Assembly: GCA_947561395.2 (NCBI GenBank) | Contig: OX387190.1 | Span: 13,324,858 to 13,388,857 of the forward strand | Direction of reading: 5' to 3' | Length of the DNA stretch: 64,000 nt | DNA from: Buxus sempervirens | Lineage: Eukaryota; Streptophyta; Magnoliopsida; Buxales; Buxaceae | Part shown: in pieces, positions 1 to 10,079 of the stretch | Layout of the letters: every line of letters starts with the position of its first letter | Numbering within the stretch: the first letter of the stretch is position 1 | Position numbers and translations under genes: made by a program | Notes under the pieces: model-generated | The model's database searches: none | Told to the model about the DNA's origin: nothing | The model's input: only the letters and a program-made list of their open reading frames with translations

Positions 1-556
1 AGAGACCAGGCCCTGACTGACTGCTATTTCAGAAAGAAGAAACGCTTCCTTGCCTGCGCCCCTATCCTACAGGTAAAAAAGAAATAATTTTTTTTTCTTC
101 TTTTTCTTTTCTTTTCTTTTTCTTCTTCTTCACTTTTTCTTTTCCTTCTTTCTCTTTTTTTTTTCTTCTTTTTTTTTCTTTTCTTTTTTTCTTTTCTTTC
201 TTTTTCTTTTTTTTTCTTTCTTTTTTTTCTTTTGAAATAAATTGAAATTCTCCCCTTTTCTGCAGCTTTGGTTGCTTGATCACCTGAGTCAAGTTGAAGA
301 GATAACTCGCCGTTTCTTTCCAAGATTGAAAGTTCCTGTTCTGATGAGCCACAGGGGGTGTCCTAACATCCAAGGCGGCAAGCAAGGATGGTTCACTTTC
401 TTAGGTACTCTCCAGGATGATCAAGTGAGATGGCCTGGCACTTATCAGCCTAATCCAGAGACAGTAATCAGCTTCAGGGATCGGAACTTTCTAGTCCTGG
501 TAGGCTTGAAATCTGCTGTTCTCTATCTTCCTTTGAGGGTTCTTCGACAATGTTGA
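1..556 (+). pseudogene. Antisense extra gene of a Tat element (DUF7745/plant mobile-domain-like), two exons, truncated
   Basis: Exon 1 (1-72, open at the left edge) and exon 2 (266 to about 552) join in phase 0 across an intron at 73-265. The protein has the PLRVLRQ motif and a GTYQPNP stretch, and the same motif (VLYLPLRVLRQ) occurs in the antisense gene of element D at the right end of the window. I assign it to the plant DUF7745/mobile-domain kind of protein from this overall pattern; no catalytic function is known to me. It runs opposite to gag of element A. The reading frame ends just after RVLRQ, where the sequence switches to antisense gag, so the rest of the protein is lost by deletion. 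Neither start nor end of the gene is present. Confidence 0.6.
73..265 (+). other. GT-AG intron with C/T-rich microsatellite
   Basis: The donor reads CAG/GTAAAA and the acceptor TTTTCTGCAG/CT. Between them lies about 150 bases of almost pure T and C. The two flanking exons are in the same phase, and the reading frame through the intron is not meaningful (lysine/arginine repeats on the other strand). An intron can persist in a retrotransposon only if it lies antisense to the genomic transcript, which is the case here. Confidence 0.65.
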
Positions 557-1165
557 ACTCACTCTTTTTTATTAACTTAATGAGGTCAGCAGCCTCACTG
601 TTAGTTACCTGAGGGGCGTCTTCCCCTACCTTGGCCTTTCCTTTATTTTTCTCTTCTTCCTTTTTCTTTTTCTGTCTCCTTTTGCTTTTCTTTCACCCCT
701 ACACATTTTCCTGACCTCATCATGAGGTTCACTTCTTTCTTGCTTTCTGCCTCAGCTGCAGGGAATGTAGTGGTGTAGCCTTCACTGTAGTTCCATGGTA
801 CAGCTGATTCAAAGTAGGAAGGCTTAGGGACATTTATCACTAATGGAGGACGTTTGGACTTGGATGGTGAAATTTGAGTAAGAGGAACGTCTACAACCAA
901 TGGTGGACACTGTTTTGGTTGAGGGGTTGTAGAAGTGACTGATACATTGAGATGGTCACAGTTTATGATCAGTGGTGATTTTGATAAAGTGGGTGAAAAA
1001 TGGTGGATGGATTGCAATTGATAACCAAAGGCGGTTTGGTTATATTCATTTGGGCCATGAGAGATGAGACCTGGTCCAAAGAGGAGCTATTGCTCTTAGC
1101 AGCACTCTTATTCCCTTTTGAAATCACATTTATTTCTTTATCCTCATTTCTTCTGTCAAAATACA
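552..1165 (-). pseudogene. Element A gag, C-terminal part
   Basis: This is the second part of element A gag. It contains the segments SSLMAQMNITKPPLVINC, PPLVVDVPL, AVPWNYSEG, MMRSGKC and a lysine/glutamate-rich tract, each matching the linker between gag and protease in element D (about residues 595-790 of its gag-pro protein). It begins at the ATACA target duplication of the solo LTR and, apart from that insertion, is in frame with the N-terminal part at 4362-5954. It ends abruptly in the segment corresponding to KKSEFN of element D, where the antisense extra gene begins; the aspartic protease and everything after it are missing. Confidence 0.8.
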
Positions 1166-2439
1166 TGTGCACGCGTCGCAAACGCGGCACGGGGAAATTC
1201 GGAGTCGCCACCACCTGATGGGGTGCAGGCGGACACCTGGGTGCCTAATCTTGTCTATTAGGGCTTTTGGTCTACGGCTTTAAGATTATAAGTAGGGTCT
1301 CGGTTGTGGTCCGGGGAAGTCCGTAGACACCCCGGTCCACCCTGTCAGGTGACGGGTCCCTTAGGTTTATCCTGGTTTGAGTCAGCTTACTTTGGTCTCA
1401 CCCGATTCCTAATCCAATATGCAGCTTGGTTAAGTCTGATGGGACTACCTGAGTGGTGTGGGTCCCTTTAATTGCTTTTATCTTGATTAATTAGGTAATT
1501 TGAGTCTGGTTGGGTGGGCCCCGTTGGAAGGCCCACGGTGTCCTTGGTGGGTTTAGTCAAGCCCGTGTGCCCTCGTGGGCCTCGGTCTATCCTAGGAGGC
1601 CCTTTGGGCTTTGGTTAAGTGCATTGATTTTACTTTGGGTTCAGATTTGAAGATTAAGTGTTTTCATGCAAAGGTGGGCCGGATTGGTTTGTGGGCCCCT
1701 TTGGTGGGCCCACATGGTAGCCAAGTAATTTAGTGGTATTATCCTTTTACGTTTCCAAAAATGGGTTGGGCACTGGGCTTGGGGCCCGTAGCCCTGATTA
1801 GGGCTTGAAAGCCCGAATTACGGGAAGTTAGGGTTTGCACCCTTTCTTGGTTCTGTTGGTGGGCTTTGGCTGGCCCGGTAGGCCCTTGCCCTTGGTCTCG
1901 GCCAAACCACGCATTTCATGCATCAATTTCACAAGTCTGGTTCGGGTGGACCGCCTTAGGTTTGGCCCGCCCGGTTTAATCAGTTAATTTTACTTATCTT
2001 GATTAAGTTGCATGCATACATTTCATTGTGTTTATTGAGCCGGGTGGGCCCCGTTGGAAGGCCCACTGGAAATCAAGTTGGACCGGGGATCCAAATCCCA
2101 TGTTGGGTTTCCGGAAACCCTGTTGGTTTATTCGGTTCGATTTAAGAATGCCATCCATATCTAGCAAAAGTTGCAGAATATACATCACAGAAACATACAA
2201 AAAAGTGACATTTATCAGGGAGAAACTGGCTCACTATGCTGGGTCCAAGGGAAGGGACCCGGGGCCCCTGTGGGCGGAGCGAAGCGGAGCCCACGGGGCG
2301 GGGTCCCTCCTCGTACCAAGGAACGAGTTGGACGCGTGGCAAACAATGTGGTTGGGGGGTTGCGGGGGGCTTTGCCCCCTGTAGTACGGTAAAGGGCATT
2401 TCTGGGTTTTTTCAAAAATATAGCAATTCGGCATTTATT

Positions 2440-2810
2440 AGGAGTATGCGCCGACCTTAGGCGCTAGGCACGAGGTCAGCGAGGTGGGCGGATCGAAAAC
2501 AGCGAAAAACGCATCTGCAAGCGAGGTGGGCGCGAGCTCAGTGCGAGGTAGGCGTGAGCTCAGCGCACCCAAAAGGAAGTGGGCGCGAGCTCAGAGCACC
2601 CAAAAATGAAGTGGGTGCGAGCTGAGTGCACCAAAAGGAAGTGGGCGCGAGCTCAGCACGAGCTTAGCGCACCCAAAAATGAAGTGGGCGTGAGCTGAGT
2701 GCGAGCTCAGAGCACCCAAAAATAAGTGGGTGTGAGCTGAGCGAGAGCTAGGCGTGAGCTCAGCGCACCCAAAAGGAAGTGGGCGCGAGCTCGGCGCTAG
2801 GTGGGTGCAA
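2440..2810. repeat. GC-rich short tandem repeat within the solo LTR
   Basis: Units contain GAGCTCAGCGCACCCAAAA followed by GAAGTGGGCGC with variable spacing of about 30-60 bp, roughly nine times. The patch is CpG-rich against an AT-rich LTR. It encodes nothing recognisable. Confidence 0.8.
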
Positions 2811-3524
2811 ACTCAACACATACCCCGACTCTCTGTTTTTTCTTTCAAACTCCATGATTGACTTGTTTTTAAGGTTTTTTAAGCTCTGCAACTACTTTCT
2901 GGGGGTCCTTAGACTCCCAGAGGACCTTCGAACACAGCTTGAGTTCAACATCCCGACTCAAATCTCTTCGGAAATCCCTCAAATTCGAGACAAAACACCA
3001 ATAGAACATGAATTAACAGAACATAAATAATGAAGAAGGGAATAGGGGGGCTTTATCGGGATACAAGAGATGGAGAAATCATGGGGGAACATGCTCCCCT
3101 TCGAATCAATCAAGCACGAACAGCAAATATTGGCAAACACAGAAAGCACCCTAGTCATGCTTGAAAGCTTGAAATGAGCTCATTCTTGCTTGTATTAAAC
3201 AGGGAACATTACCTGGTTTTAATCCTTTGCAGGGTATGTCGGAGGGTTCCTTGGAGCGCACGAAAAACTGTCGGAGCCTCCTTCTTCTCGCACCAACAGC
3301 ACGACCTCCTTTGGGTTCGTCGAGGAAGGAGAGGAAGGGAGAGGCCAAGTGGGTCTGTTTTTTTTTTTCTTTGGGGAAGATGGTGGTCAAGACCACCTTG
3401 GAAAATGCCGAACTTAAAGGCCGAACCCTTGAATGTCGAAAAACAGCCAACCTTAAAAATCTCCAACCTTAAAAATCCGAACCCTAGAAAAATACCCAAC
3501 CCCCTGCAACGAATGGTCGCGTGG

Positions 3525-3532
3525 TTTTTATA
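3525..3532 (-). promoter_or_regulatory. TATA box of the 1166-4361 solo LTR
   Basis: TATAAAAA on the minus strand, within the LTR and upstream (in LTR sense) of a GC-rich stretch. The position fits a U3 core promoter. No start site can be read from sequence alone. Confidence 0.45.
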
Positions 3533-3949
3533 GGAGAGAAAAAGAGGGGTATCCGCTCAGCTTGCGCTGAGCGCAAGCTAAGTGCATACCGCTTGCCACG
3601 TTCGCGCGAGCGACCAAATGATGAAAAAACATTTAATGCGGCCGCTCGTTTGTTTAAAAAATCCGAAAATTAAGATATAGTCCTTGGGATATTTGGATTT
3701 AATATTATTTTATTCAGATATTTTCAGATTGGTCCCTGGGATCTTTTGAATGTTTGGATATTTACAGATTTGATCAACGAGATATTTTCCTGCGCAACTT
3801 GCCACGTGCGCAGCTTCTTGCCACGTGTGCAGTTTGTCGGTTTTGCAGCTCGGAAACTTTGTCAGTTCATATTTTCTCCATCCGAACTCCGATCTAGGCA
3901 AACTCGGTTGAGTTTGAATTGTATCGGAGCTCTCTATCCTATGACCTAG

Positions 3950-4255
3950 GGGTATGCCTTTGGATTGGATTTTAGCAGAAAGTCAATTTTTGGCTCCGTT
4001 CAAGTTTGACCGCCCACAGAACCTTCATCCGGACTCCGATTCCTGCAAACTCAGTTGCGTTGGAACCGTGTTGAGATTCTCTATCCAATGGTATAGGGGT
4101 AAGCATCTAGATCGGATTTTAGCAGAAAGTCAACTTTTGGCTCCCCTCAAGTTTGACCGACTGCAGAACCCTCATCCGGACTCCGATTCCTACAAACTCA
4201 GTTGCGTTGGAACCATGTCGAGATTCTCTATCCAATGGTATAGGGGGAGGTGGCC
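3950..4255. repeat. Diverged tandem duplication, unit about 130 bp
   Basis: Two good copies of a block with GATTTTAGCAGAAAGTCAA, CAAGTTTGACCG, CATCCGGACTCCGATTCC and TCTATCCAATGGTATAGGGG, preceded by a third degenerate copy from about 3865. It lies in the 5' (U3) part of the solo LTR. Confidence 0.75.
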
Positions 4256-4361
4256 AATTTTCACTTGATCAAAAAGTCAACTTTTCATCCCTTAGGGTTT
4301 GACTTTCTGTCTAGGGTTTGCATTTCTAGTTTTTCTGGGAGCGTGAAAATGAGGTGCTTCA

Positions 4362-5954
4362 ATACACTTTGACCGTTGTCCCTATAGGAGCAATTAACTG
4401 GGATGGGTCAAAGGTTATTTTATCAGAAGAGATGACACCTATAACATTAGATGGGCCTGCCCCATGATGTTGGGGCAAAGGGTTTTGTCCAATATCTGTT
4501 CTAGGAGGATTGGGAGCCCCTGTATTAAAAGACAGGGTATTCTGGTCAAGCATATCCTGAATGACATGTTTCAACGGCCAACACTTGTTAGTAGAGTGCC
4601 CAGGTGCACCCATGTGGAAATCACAAGTGGTGGAGGGGTCATAATTTCTCCCCTTTGATGCATTCGGATTGGGTTCTCTTAAAGAAATATACCCTGCTTT
4701 CAATAAAGTGGGCAGCAACTGGGAACGAGTCATTGGAATAGGGGTGAAAACCCTATTTCTCCTTGCTGCGAAATAGGCATCCTTTTCTTCTTTAGTAAAA
4801 ACCCTCTTTTGGTCTGAGGGTGCTGCTGGAACATTAACCCACATGGGGGTCTGGGTAGATGGAGCAGATGGAGTAGGAAAATGAGCAGGTATATTGATTT
4901 GTATGGGCTTGTTAGGGCCTGATGGTAGCTGCACCATGTTCACTTCCCCTTCTTTCTTGTTCCCATTCTTCTTTATCCCGCTTCCTTTCTTCAGATTGGG
5001 GTCATGTTGACTGACCATAGCAGAGTGGTCAATTATTTTACCCGACCTGATTCCGTCCTCAATTTGGTCGGCCACTTGTACCAAAGCCGCAAAATTAGTG
5101 GTGGTCTGACCCACCAGGTGGCTGTAGAATGGTTGACCCAGCGTACTAATGACAGTGGAAATCATTTCCTGCTCCAGCATGGGTGGCCTAACCTGGGAGG
5201 CTGTCTCCCTCCATCTCTTGGCATACTGCCTCACTGATTCGTCTCTAGCCTTACTCATTCTCATTACGTCGTACCTATCTGGCACGATCTCTGAATTGAA
5301 CCGGTATTGAGCTAGGAAGGCATCTCCTAAGTCCTTCCATCTTTTGATATTTCCGTGGTCTAAAGCGGCGAACCATCTTAACGCAGTTCCAGTTAGGCTC
5401 CTTTGAAAGAGCTGAATCAAGACGCCATCATCCTGCCTGAACTGGCATAGGGCACCGCAGTACAGCTTCAGATGGCTCATGGGGCAGCCAGTGCCATCAT
5501 GTTTGTCTAGGTCTGGGCACTTGAACTTAGCTGGCAGGTTAACATTAGGGTACAGGCATAAGTCCTCAAAGTTGGTGCCCCCAAAGTTGTTCACACCTTT
5601 AACTTCCCTCAGTTCATCTTGGATCATCTCTAGTCTGTGCATGAACTTACTTTCAACTTCTTCCTTCATCCTTTCCTTTTCCTTAGCTTTGTCTGACTCA
5701 ACTGTCTCATCCCTGATCAGTATAGGTTTAGGGGTGGGTTCATAAACGGGTTCAGGAATAGGTTGAACTGGAGGTGGAATATTGATTTAGGATGGAGGTG
5801 CTGGGTTGGAAGTGGATGCTTGATTTTGGGCTTGCACTTGTTGGGCCTGCACCGACAGGATGTTCTCTAGCATTCGGGCTAGTCCTGCCACTTGCTCCTG
5901 AAGTAGGGCTATATCTGGATGAGGAGCATCAGCTTCAGTCTCAATGGGATTCAT
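4362..5954 (-). pseudogene. Element A gag, N-terminal and core part
   Basis: The start is taken at the ATG at 5954 because the following residues align with the N-terminus of element D gag (LQEQVAGLA, QAQNQASTS). A TAA at 5787-5789 breaks the frame after about 55 codons, and downstream of it the frame is open to the LTR insertion. The core contains TFEDLCLYPNV-like, CPDLDKHDGTGCPMSHLKLYCGALCQF and LIQLFQRSLTGTALRWFA stretches (gag capsid domain), then a zinc-finger-like CDFHMGAPGHSTNKCW. Gag would form the particle that packages the RNA. Two lesions (stop codon and LTR insertion) plus the downstream deletion make it a pseudogene. Confidence 0.9.
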
Positions 5955-6008
5955 GGTGCGAGCTCTTGATCTGGTTACAGGAGCTATGATTGCAAGTGTA
6001 TTGGTATC

Positions 6009-6802
6009 TGAAATTCAAAGGCTTTCAGAGGCCTAGGGATATTTTTGGAAAAGGTCTGAAATTCAAAGGCTTTCAGAGGCCTAGGGATATTTTTGCAAAA
6101 GGTCTGAAATTCAAAGGCTTTCAGAGGCCCGAAGATTTTTGATAAAGGTCTGAAATTCAAAGGCTTTCAGAGGTCCGAGGAAAAAGATCTGAAATTCAAA
6201 GGCTTTCAGAGGCCCAAAAGATCTGAAATTCAAATGCTTTCAGAGGCCCCAAAAGATCTGAAATTCAAAGGCTTTCAGAGGCCCAAAAGAAAAATATCTG
6301 AAATTCAAAGGCTTTCAGAGGCCCAAAAGAAAAAAATCTGAAATTCAAAGGCTTTCAGAGGCCCAAGAAAAAAGATCTGAAATTCAATGGCTTTGAGAGG
6401 CCCAAAGGAAAAAGATCTGAAATTCAAAGGCTTTCAGAGGCCCGAGGAAAAAGATCTGAAATTCAATGGCTTTCAGAGGCCCGAGGACAAAGATCTGAAA
6501 TTCAAAGGCTTTTAGAGGCCCGAGGAAAAAGATCTGAAATTCAAAGGCTTTCAGAGGCCCGAAGATTTTTGATAAAAAAAATGTATTAAATTCAAAGGCT
6601 TTCAGAGGCCCAAGGAGTTTTGAGAAAAAGTTTGAAATTCAAAGGCTTTCAGAGGCCCAAGGAGTTTTGGGAAGAAGTCTGAAATTTAAAGGCTTTCAGA
6701 GGCCTAAGGAGTTTTGAGAAAAAGTCTGAAATTCAAAGTCTTTTAGAGGCCCAAGGAGTTTTGAGAAAAAGTCTGAAATTCAAAGGCTTCCAGAGGCCCA
6801 AA
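6009..6802 (-). repeat. Tandem array of about 19 hairpin units upstream of gag (element A)
   Basis: A unit of about 35-50 bp is repeated about 19 times. Its core is TCTGAAATTCAAAGGCTTTCAGA: 7-base arms TCTGAAA/TTTCAGA around a 9-base loop, followed by GGCCC and an A-rich spacer of variable length. The array sits between the primer site and the gag start, the same place as the unrelated array in element D. It has no coding potential. Confidence 0.9.
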
Positions 6803-8278
6803 GGATTTTCTCTCACATTTTGTTTATTTATTTATTTTTGAAGCATTTTATTCAAACTCATTTCCCTTTATCATTATTTAAAGGTTAAAGGAACAAGATT
6901 TAGTGGGAAAAACTAATTAAAATTGAATTTTCCTCTAAGACCACATACACAGTACGGTCTAGCCCTACCCGTATTCAAATTACGAGCAAGCCGTGACCGT
7001 ATGGAAAACACGGGCGAGCCCAGCTTGTATAACCAATACGGGCGAGCCCAGCCCGTGTACCAAATGCGGTTTTACGGAGCTCTTTTATGTTTTCCCAGTT
7101 TTTACATGATTTGATCACTTTAATTGTTCATCCAAACATACGGTCCACCCATTGCAAGACTTCTAAACTGTCCCAAAGTGGACCTTGACCTATTTGCAAA
7201 AACACATGTTTCGGAGGGTACATGTACCCTCCATATTGACACCATACTCAAGAATTTGGTACCATTTTGTTGCCTCTTGTATGAAAATTGGGTAGGATTG
7301 ATTCTAAACAGAGTTAGAAACTCTTTTTATGGGCTACACCAATTTTAGAAAACATGCATATTTGGGACCAATTTTATCCTAAACTGATGGACACCATGAC
7401 ATCCCTATGACATGAAAATAACGCAAAAATTAAGATTACCTTGTTACCTTGTTTACCTTCAATATGGCATCCGTATTATGCCTTGGCTTGCGAACCATGC
7501 AAACGGCCTTCCCACAATTACAAGCCCATATCCCCACGTAATTGTGTACTTTAGCCAAAAAACGTGTATGAGACCTTCAAGCGTAGGGGTTTTGGGTTTT
7601 GGCTTAATGGCAACTTAGCACTCAAGCCTAGTGATGACCAGAATCGAATCACAGATCCACATTATCATCACATCATTGGCCCAAAGTTCTAAGGTGAATG
7701 TTTTCACTTTCGCTTTCTGAAGTATCGACCTCGTTGCGCCAAGCTACACACATTCGGGTTCAACTTCCTATAGGTTATGGGTAGGCTGTGTAAAAAATAA
7801 AATGTGCACAGTGCATTGTAAAAATTGGGTGCATTCACAACGTCCCAAACCCTTGCCATTCTTTTCGTAGCCATGCATATACAAACCAAGGCATAATAGG
7901 AAAGCATATATAAAGTAAACAAATATACAAAGCAGTCCCTATAGTACCTAAAACATGCTCATAAAAATCATCCAATCATGCAAACATCTGATCATGTTAT
8001 ACAACCCAAAAATCATCATGGTGATCATGCTGAAAATTAAAACATGCTATTATAAAAATATAGCAAGAAATAAACATAGTTCAACAAAACGAACCTCCCC
8101 TACGCATGCATCTAGAAACAATCCTATAAATCAAAATTAAGCATGTTTCTACCCCCATGAATTCTTAAGCAATAATTCAGATTTAAAACATACCCAACAT
8201 GCTTAAGAACACAAAATAGCAAGCAAATCAAAAAATATCAAAAACATGAACAAACACCAAAAGGCTGAAATCCTCAAG
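6803..8278 (-). other. 5' leader of element A between primer site and tandem array
   Basis: Non-coding. The stretch around 7560-7760 (on the minus strand: frameshifted remains of CGCTTTCGGAAG..., GTGATGACAATGGGATCTGTGATTCG-like, GCCAAAACCCCTA) is similar to 52200-52390 in the leader of element D, confirming that the two elements share an ancestor and are oppositely oriented. 6945-7075 holds several short repeats built on ACGGGCGAGCCC and CCGTAT. Confidence 0.75.
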
Positions 8279-8296
8279 TCCCAAGCAAAGTCGCCA
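8279..8296 (-). promoter_or_regulatory. Primer-binding site of element A
   Basis: TGGCGACTTTGCTTGGGA on the minus strand, two bases after the LTR end. It resembles the 3' end complement of plant tRNA-Arg (ACG), with two or three mismatches, as in Ogre/Tat elements. Reverse transcription would start here. Confidence 0.75.
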
Positions 8297-8298
8297 GT

Positions 8299-10079
8299 CG
8301 TGAGACATGGGAAAAAATCAATTTTCAATGAATTGACTTCCTCAATCATCACGCGGGGTTGGTTAAAAACACAGAGTCGCCACCATTCAATTTAGGTGTG
8401 AATGGACACCAAAATATTAAATAAGCTCAAAAGGCAATTTTAGGGTAAAAATAACCCTCTAAAAAAATAATCAGAGATAGGTAAGGGGATTAGGTTATGA
8501 ACAGGGGAAGGTGTTAGGCACCCCTATTTATCCACACAAGGTGGTTGCCAGGCATTGTTCATGTTTTACAAAGAAAAAAAAACTTGCTTTAAAAATCATG
8601 AAAAATCATAAAAAATACAAAATTGGATGGTTTTTTCATACGAATAGCCTGATTGATCCAGAACTTTCAAATATGATCATCCCAATCCTAGGTTTTCATG
8701 ATCAAAATAAAATTGAGATAAAATCAAATAAAATCAATTTAAAGTGAAATCTTCAAAATCTGGTTTCAAGTTAAATTCTAGAAATCTAGAAAAATATGAT
8801 TTTTATAAAATATTTCAAATTTGAACTTGAATAGTCCAGGACATTGATATAGCCCAAATTTCACATTAAATCAAGAAATCAAAACCAAAAATACCCACGT
8901 TGATGAAGAACATCAAAAGGGGAGAACTTAGACCGTAGGGTCTTCTCTCAATAATGAAAAAGGACTCAAAAACGACATCATGAAACCCTAGAAGTTACTT
9001 TCAGGCTTCTGAATCTAGATCTATCGTATTGATCATGATAGATCCAAGATCTTAGCCTAATATCACAAAGATCACGAAAACAGTGATGTAGGTGCAAAAG
9101 TGTGGAAAATCCAAATTTTATCAAAAAGTGGGGATCTCATGCTATAAACATCATAGACATCATAGATTCATAGATTCATCATAAAAACAATTAAAACATG
9201 ATCAGGATATTCAAAGCAGCCACATCTCACAGATTAGAGTACATGGGGGTCTACCCTACGGATCCACCTGTTCTCTTTTCCCCTAGCTCTCTCTTCACGT
9301 TTTACGGCTAGAGAGGATTCTTGAGGTACTTGGAGATAGGTTTGGGTAAACAAACACAATCAAAGGCCTTATTCTATAAAAAAGGAGAAAAACAGATATG
9401 GGGTTCTATTCTAGGGATCCACCTGTTCCCCTTTTCCCTAGCTCTCTCTTCACGTTTTACGGCTAGAGAGACTCTTGAGGTACTTAGAGACAAGTTTAGG
9501 AATATAGAATAAAATATGGCCTTACTCTACAGCAATAGAGAAGAGCCTATTACTTCTAGAATTGAAGACAGAAAATAAAAGGGAAAAGGGACTTACCTGG
9601 ATTGAGCAAGCAAAGCAGCAGGGATTCCTCTCTTCTCTTGGAGCTCCTTGGACTTCAAATTTTCGTGGCCTTTTGCTTGAGGAAAGGCCCTCTATTTATA
9701 AGCAAACCCAGGGGCATGGTTGGTCCAAGGTTTGGCAAGATAGAGTTTCAGTTTGAGTTAAACACAAGATCATGCCAATCCTTTATCCACAAAGATATTT
9801 CGCACGAACAAAATATATAATTCGCTCATTTAAAGGGATATTGGACTAAAGATAAGGCTCAAAAATCGAGAGAAGAATAAAACTCGCACGAGTCTAATGT
9901 GCCCGTAAATGATTTACAATCCAAAGGTGTCCGTATATGTATTACGGGGGCGCTTAGCCTGTAGATACAATATGGTCAAGGCTCAAATTATTAATTTTCA
10001 TGCATTTTTTACCTGTTTTAAATTCCAATTAATGTTTTCATTATTTTCTCATTTTGTCGTGCAATTTGGGGTGTCTACA
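8299..10079 (-). mobile_element. 5' LTR of element A (1781 bp)
   Basis: It opens TGTAGACACCCCAAATTGCACGAC at 10079 (minus strand) and closes TCTCACG at 8299, with the last CA mutated. It contains a direct duplication of about 95 bp (9246-9345 and 9400-9495, both with GATCCACCTGTTC and CTCTTCACGTTTTACGGCTAGAGAG) and a TATA box at 9693-9700. GAGTCGCCACCATTCA near its 3' end is the U5 motif shared by the Tat LTRs of the window. It is followed by host DNA starting GGCGC. Confidence 0.9.
9693..9700 (-). promoter_or_regulatory. TATA box in 5' LTR of element A
   Basis: TATAAATA on the minus strand followed by GAGGGCC. It is in the equivalent position to the TATAAATAGGAG box of the other Tat LTRs (16051, 49543). 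Confidence 0.6.

Larger units (their letters stand above)
1166..4361 (-). mobile_element. Solo LTR (3196 bp) inserted in gag of element A
   Basis: The left TSD ATACA is at 1161-1165 and the right one at 4362-4366. The LTR starts TG and ends CA. On the minus strand it opens TGAAGCACCTC and closes GCGTGCACA, with GGTGGCGACTCC near its 3' end, a feature shared by the other Tat LTRs here, which fixes the orientation. No internal domain or second LTR is present, so it is a solo LTR left by recombination. It contains two short-period repeats: a GC-rich one around 2440-2800 (GCGAGCTCAGCGCACCCAAAA-like units) and two to three diverged copies of a unit of about 130 bp at 3950-4250. The family differs from the LTRs of elements A and D. 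Confidence 0.9.
1..10079 (-). mobile_element. Element A: Tat-lineage Ty3/gypsy retrotransposon, deleted, 3' end outside window
   Basis: Read on the minus strand the order is 5' LTR (8299-10079), primer site (8279-8296), leader, tandem repeats (6009-6802), gag (5954 down to about 552, split by a solo LTR) and then an antisense extra gene (1-552). Protease, reverse transcriptase, RNase H and integrase are absent: gag joins the antisense gene directly near 548-556, where the intact relative (element D) has about 6.5 kb more. The 3' LTR must lie left of the window. A 5-bp flank GGCGC follows the 5' LTR at 10080-10084; its partner cannot be seen. Assignment to Tat rests on gag similarity to element D, the primer site and LTR ends. 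It cannot make its own polymerase, so it would be non-autonomous. Confidence 0.85.

Noticed and set aside
24..385. Lysine/arginine-rich minus-strand open frames
   Set aside because: They translate the C/T microsatellite in the intron at 73-265 and have no coding character.
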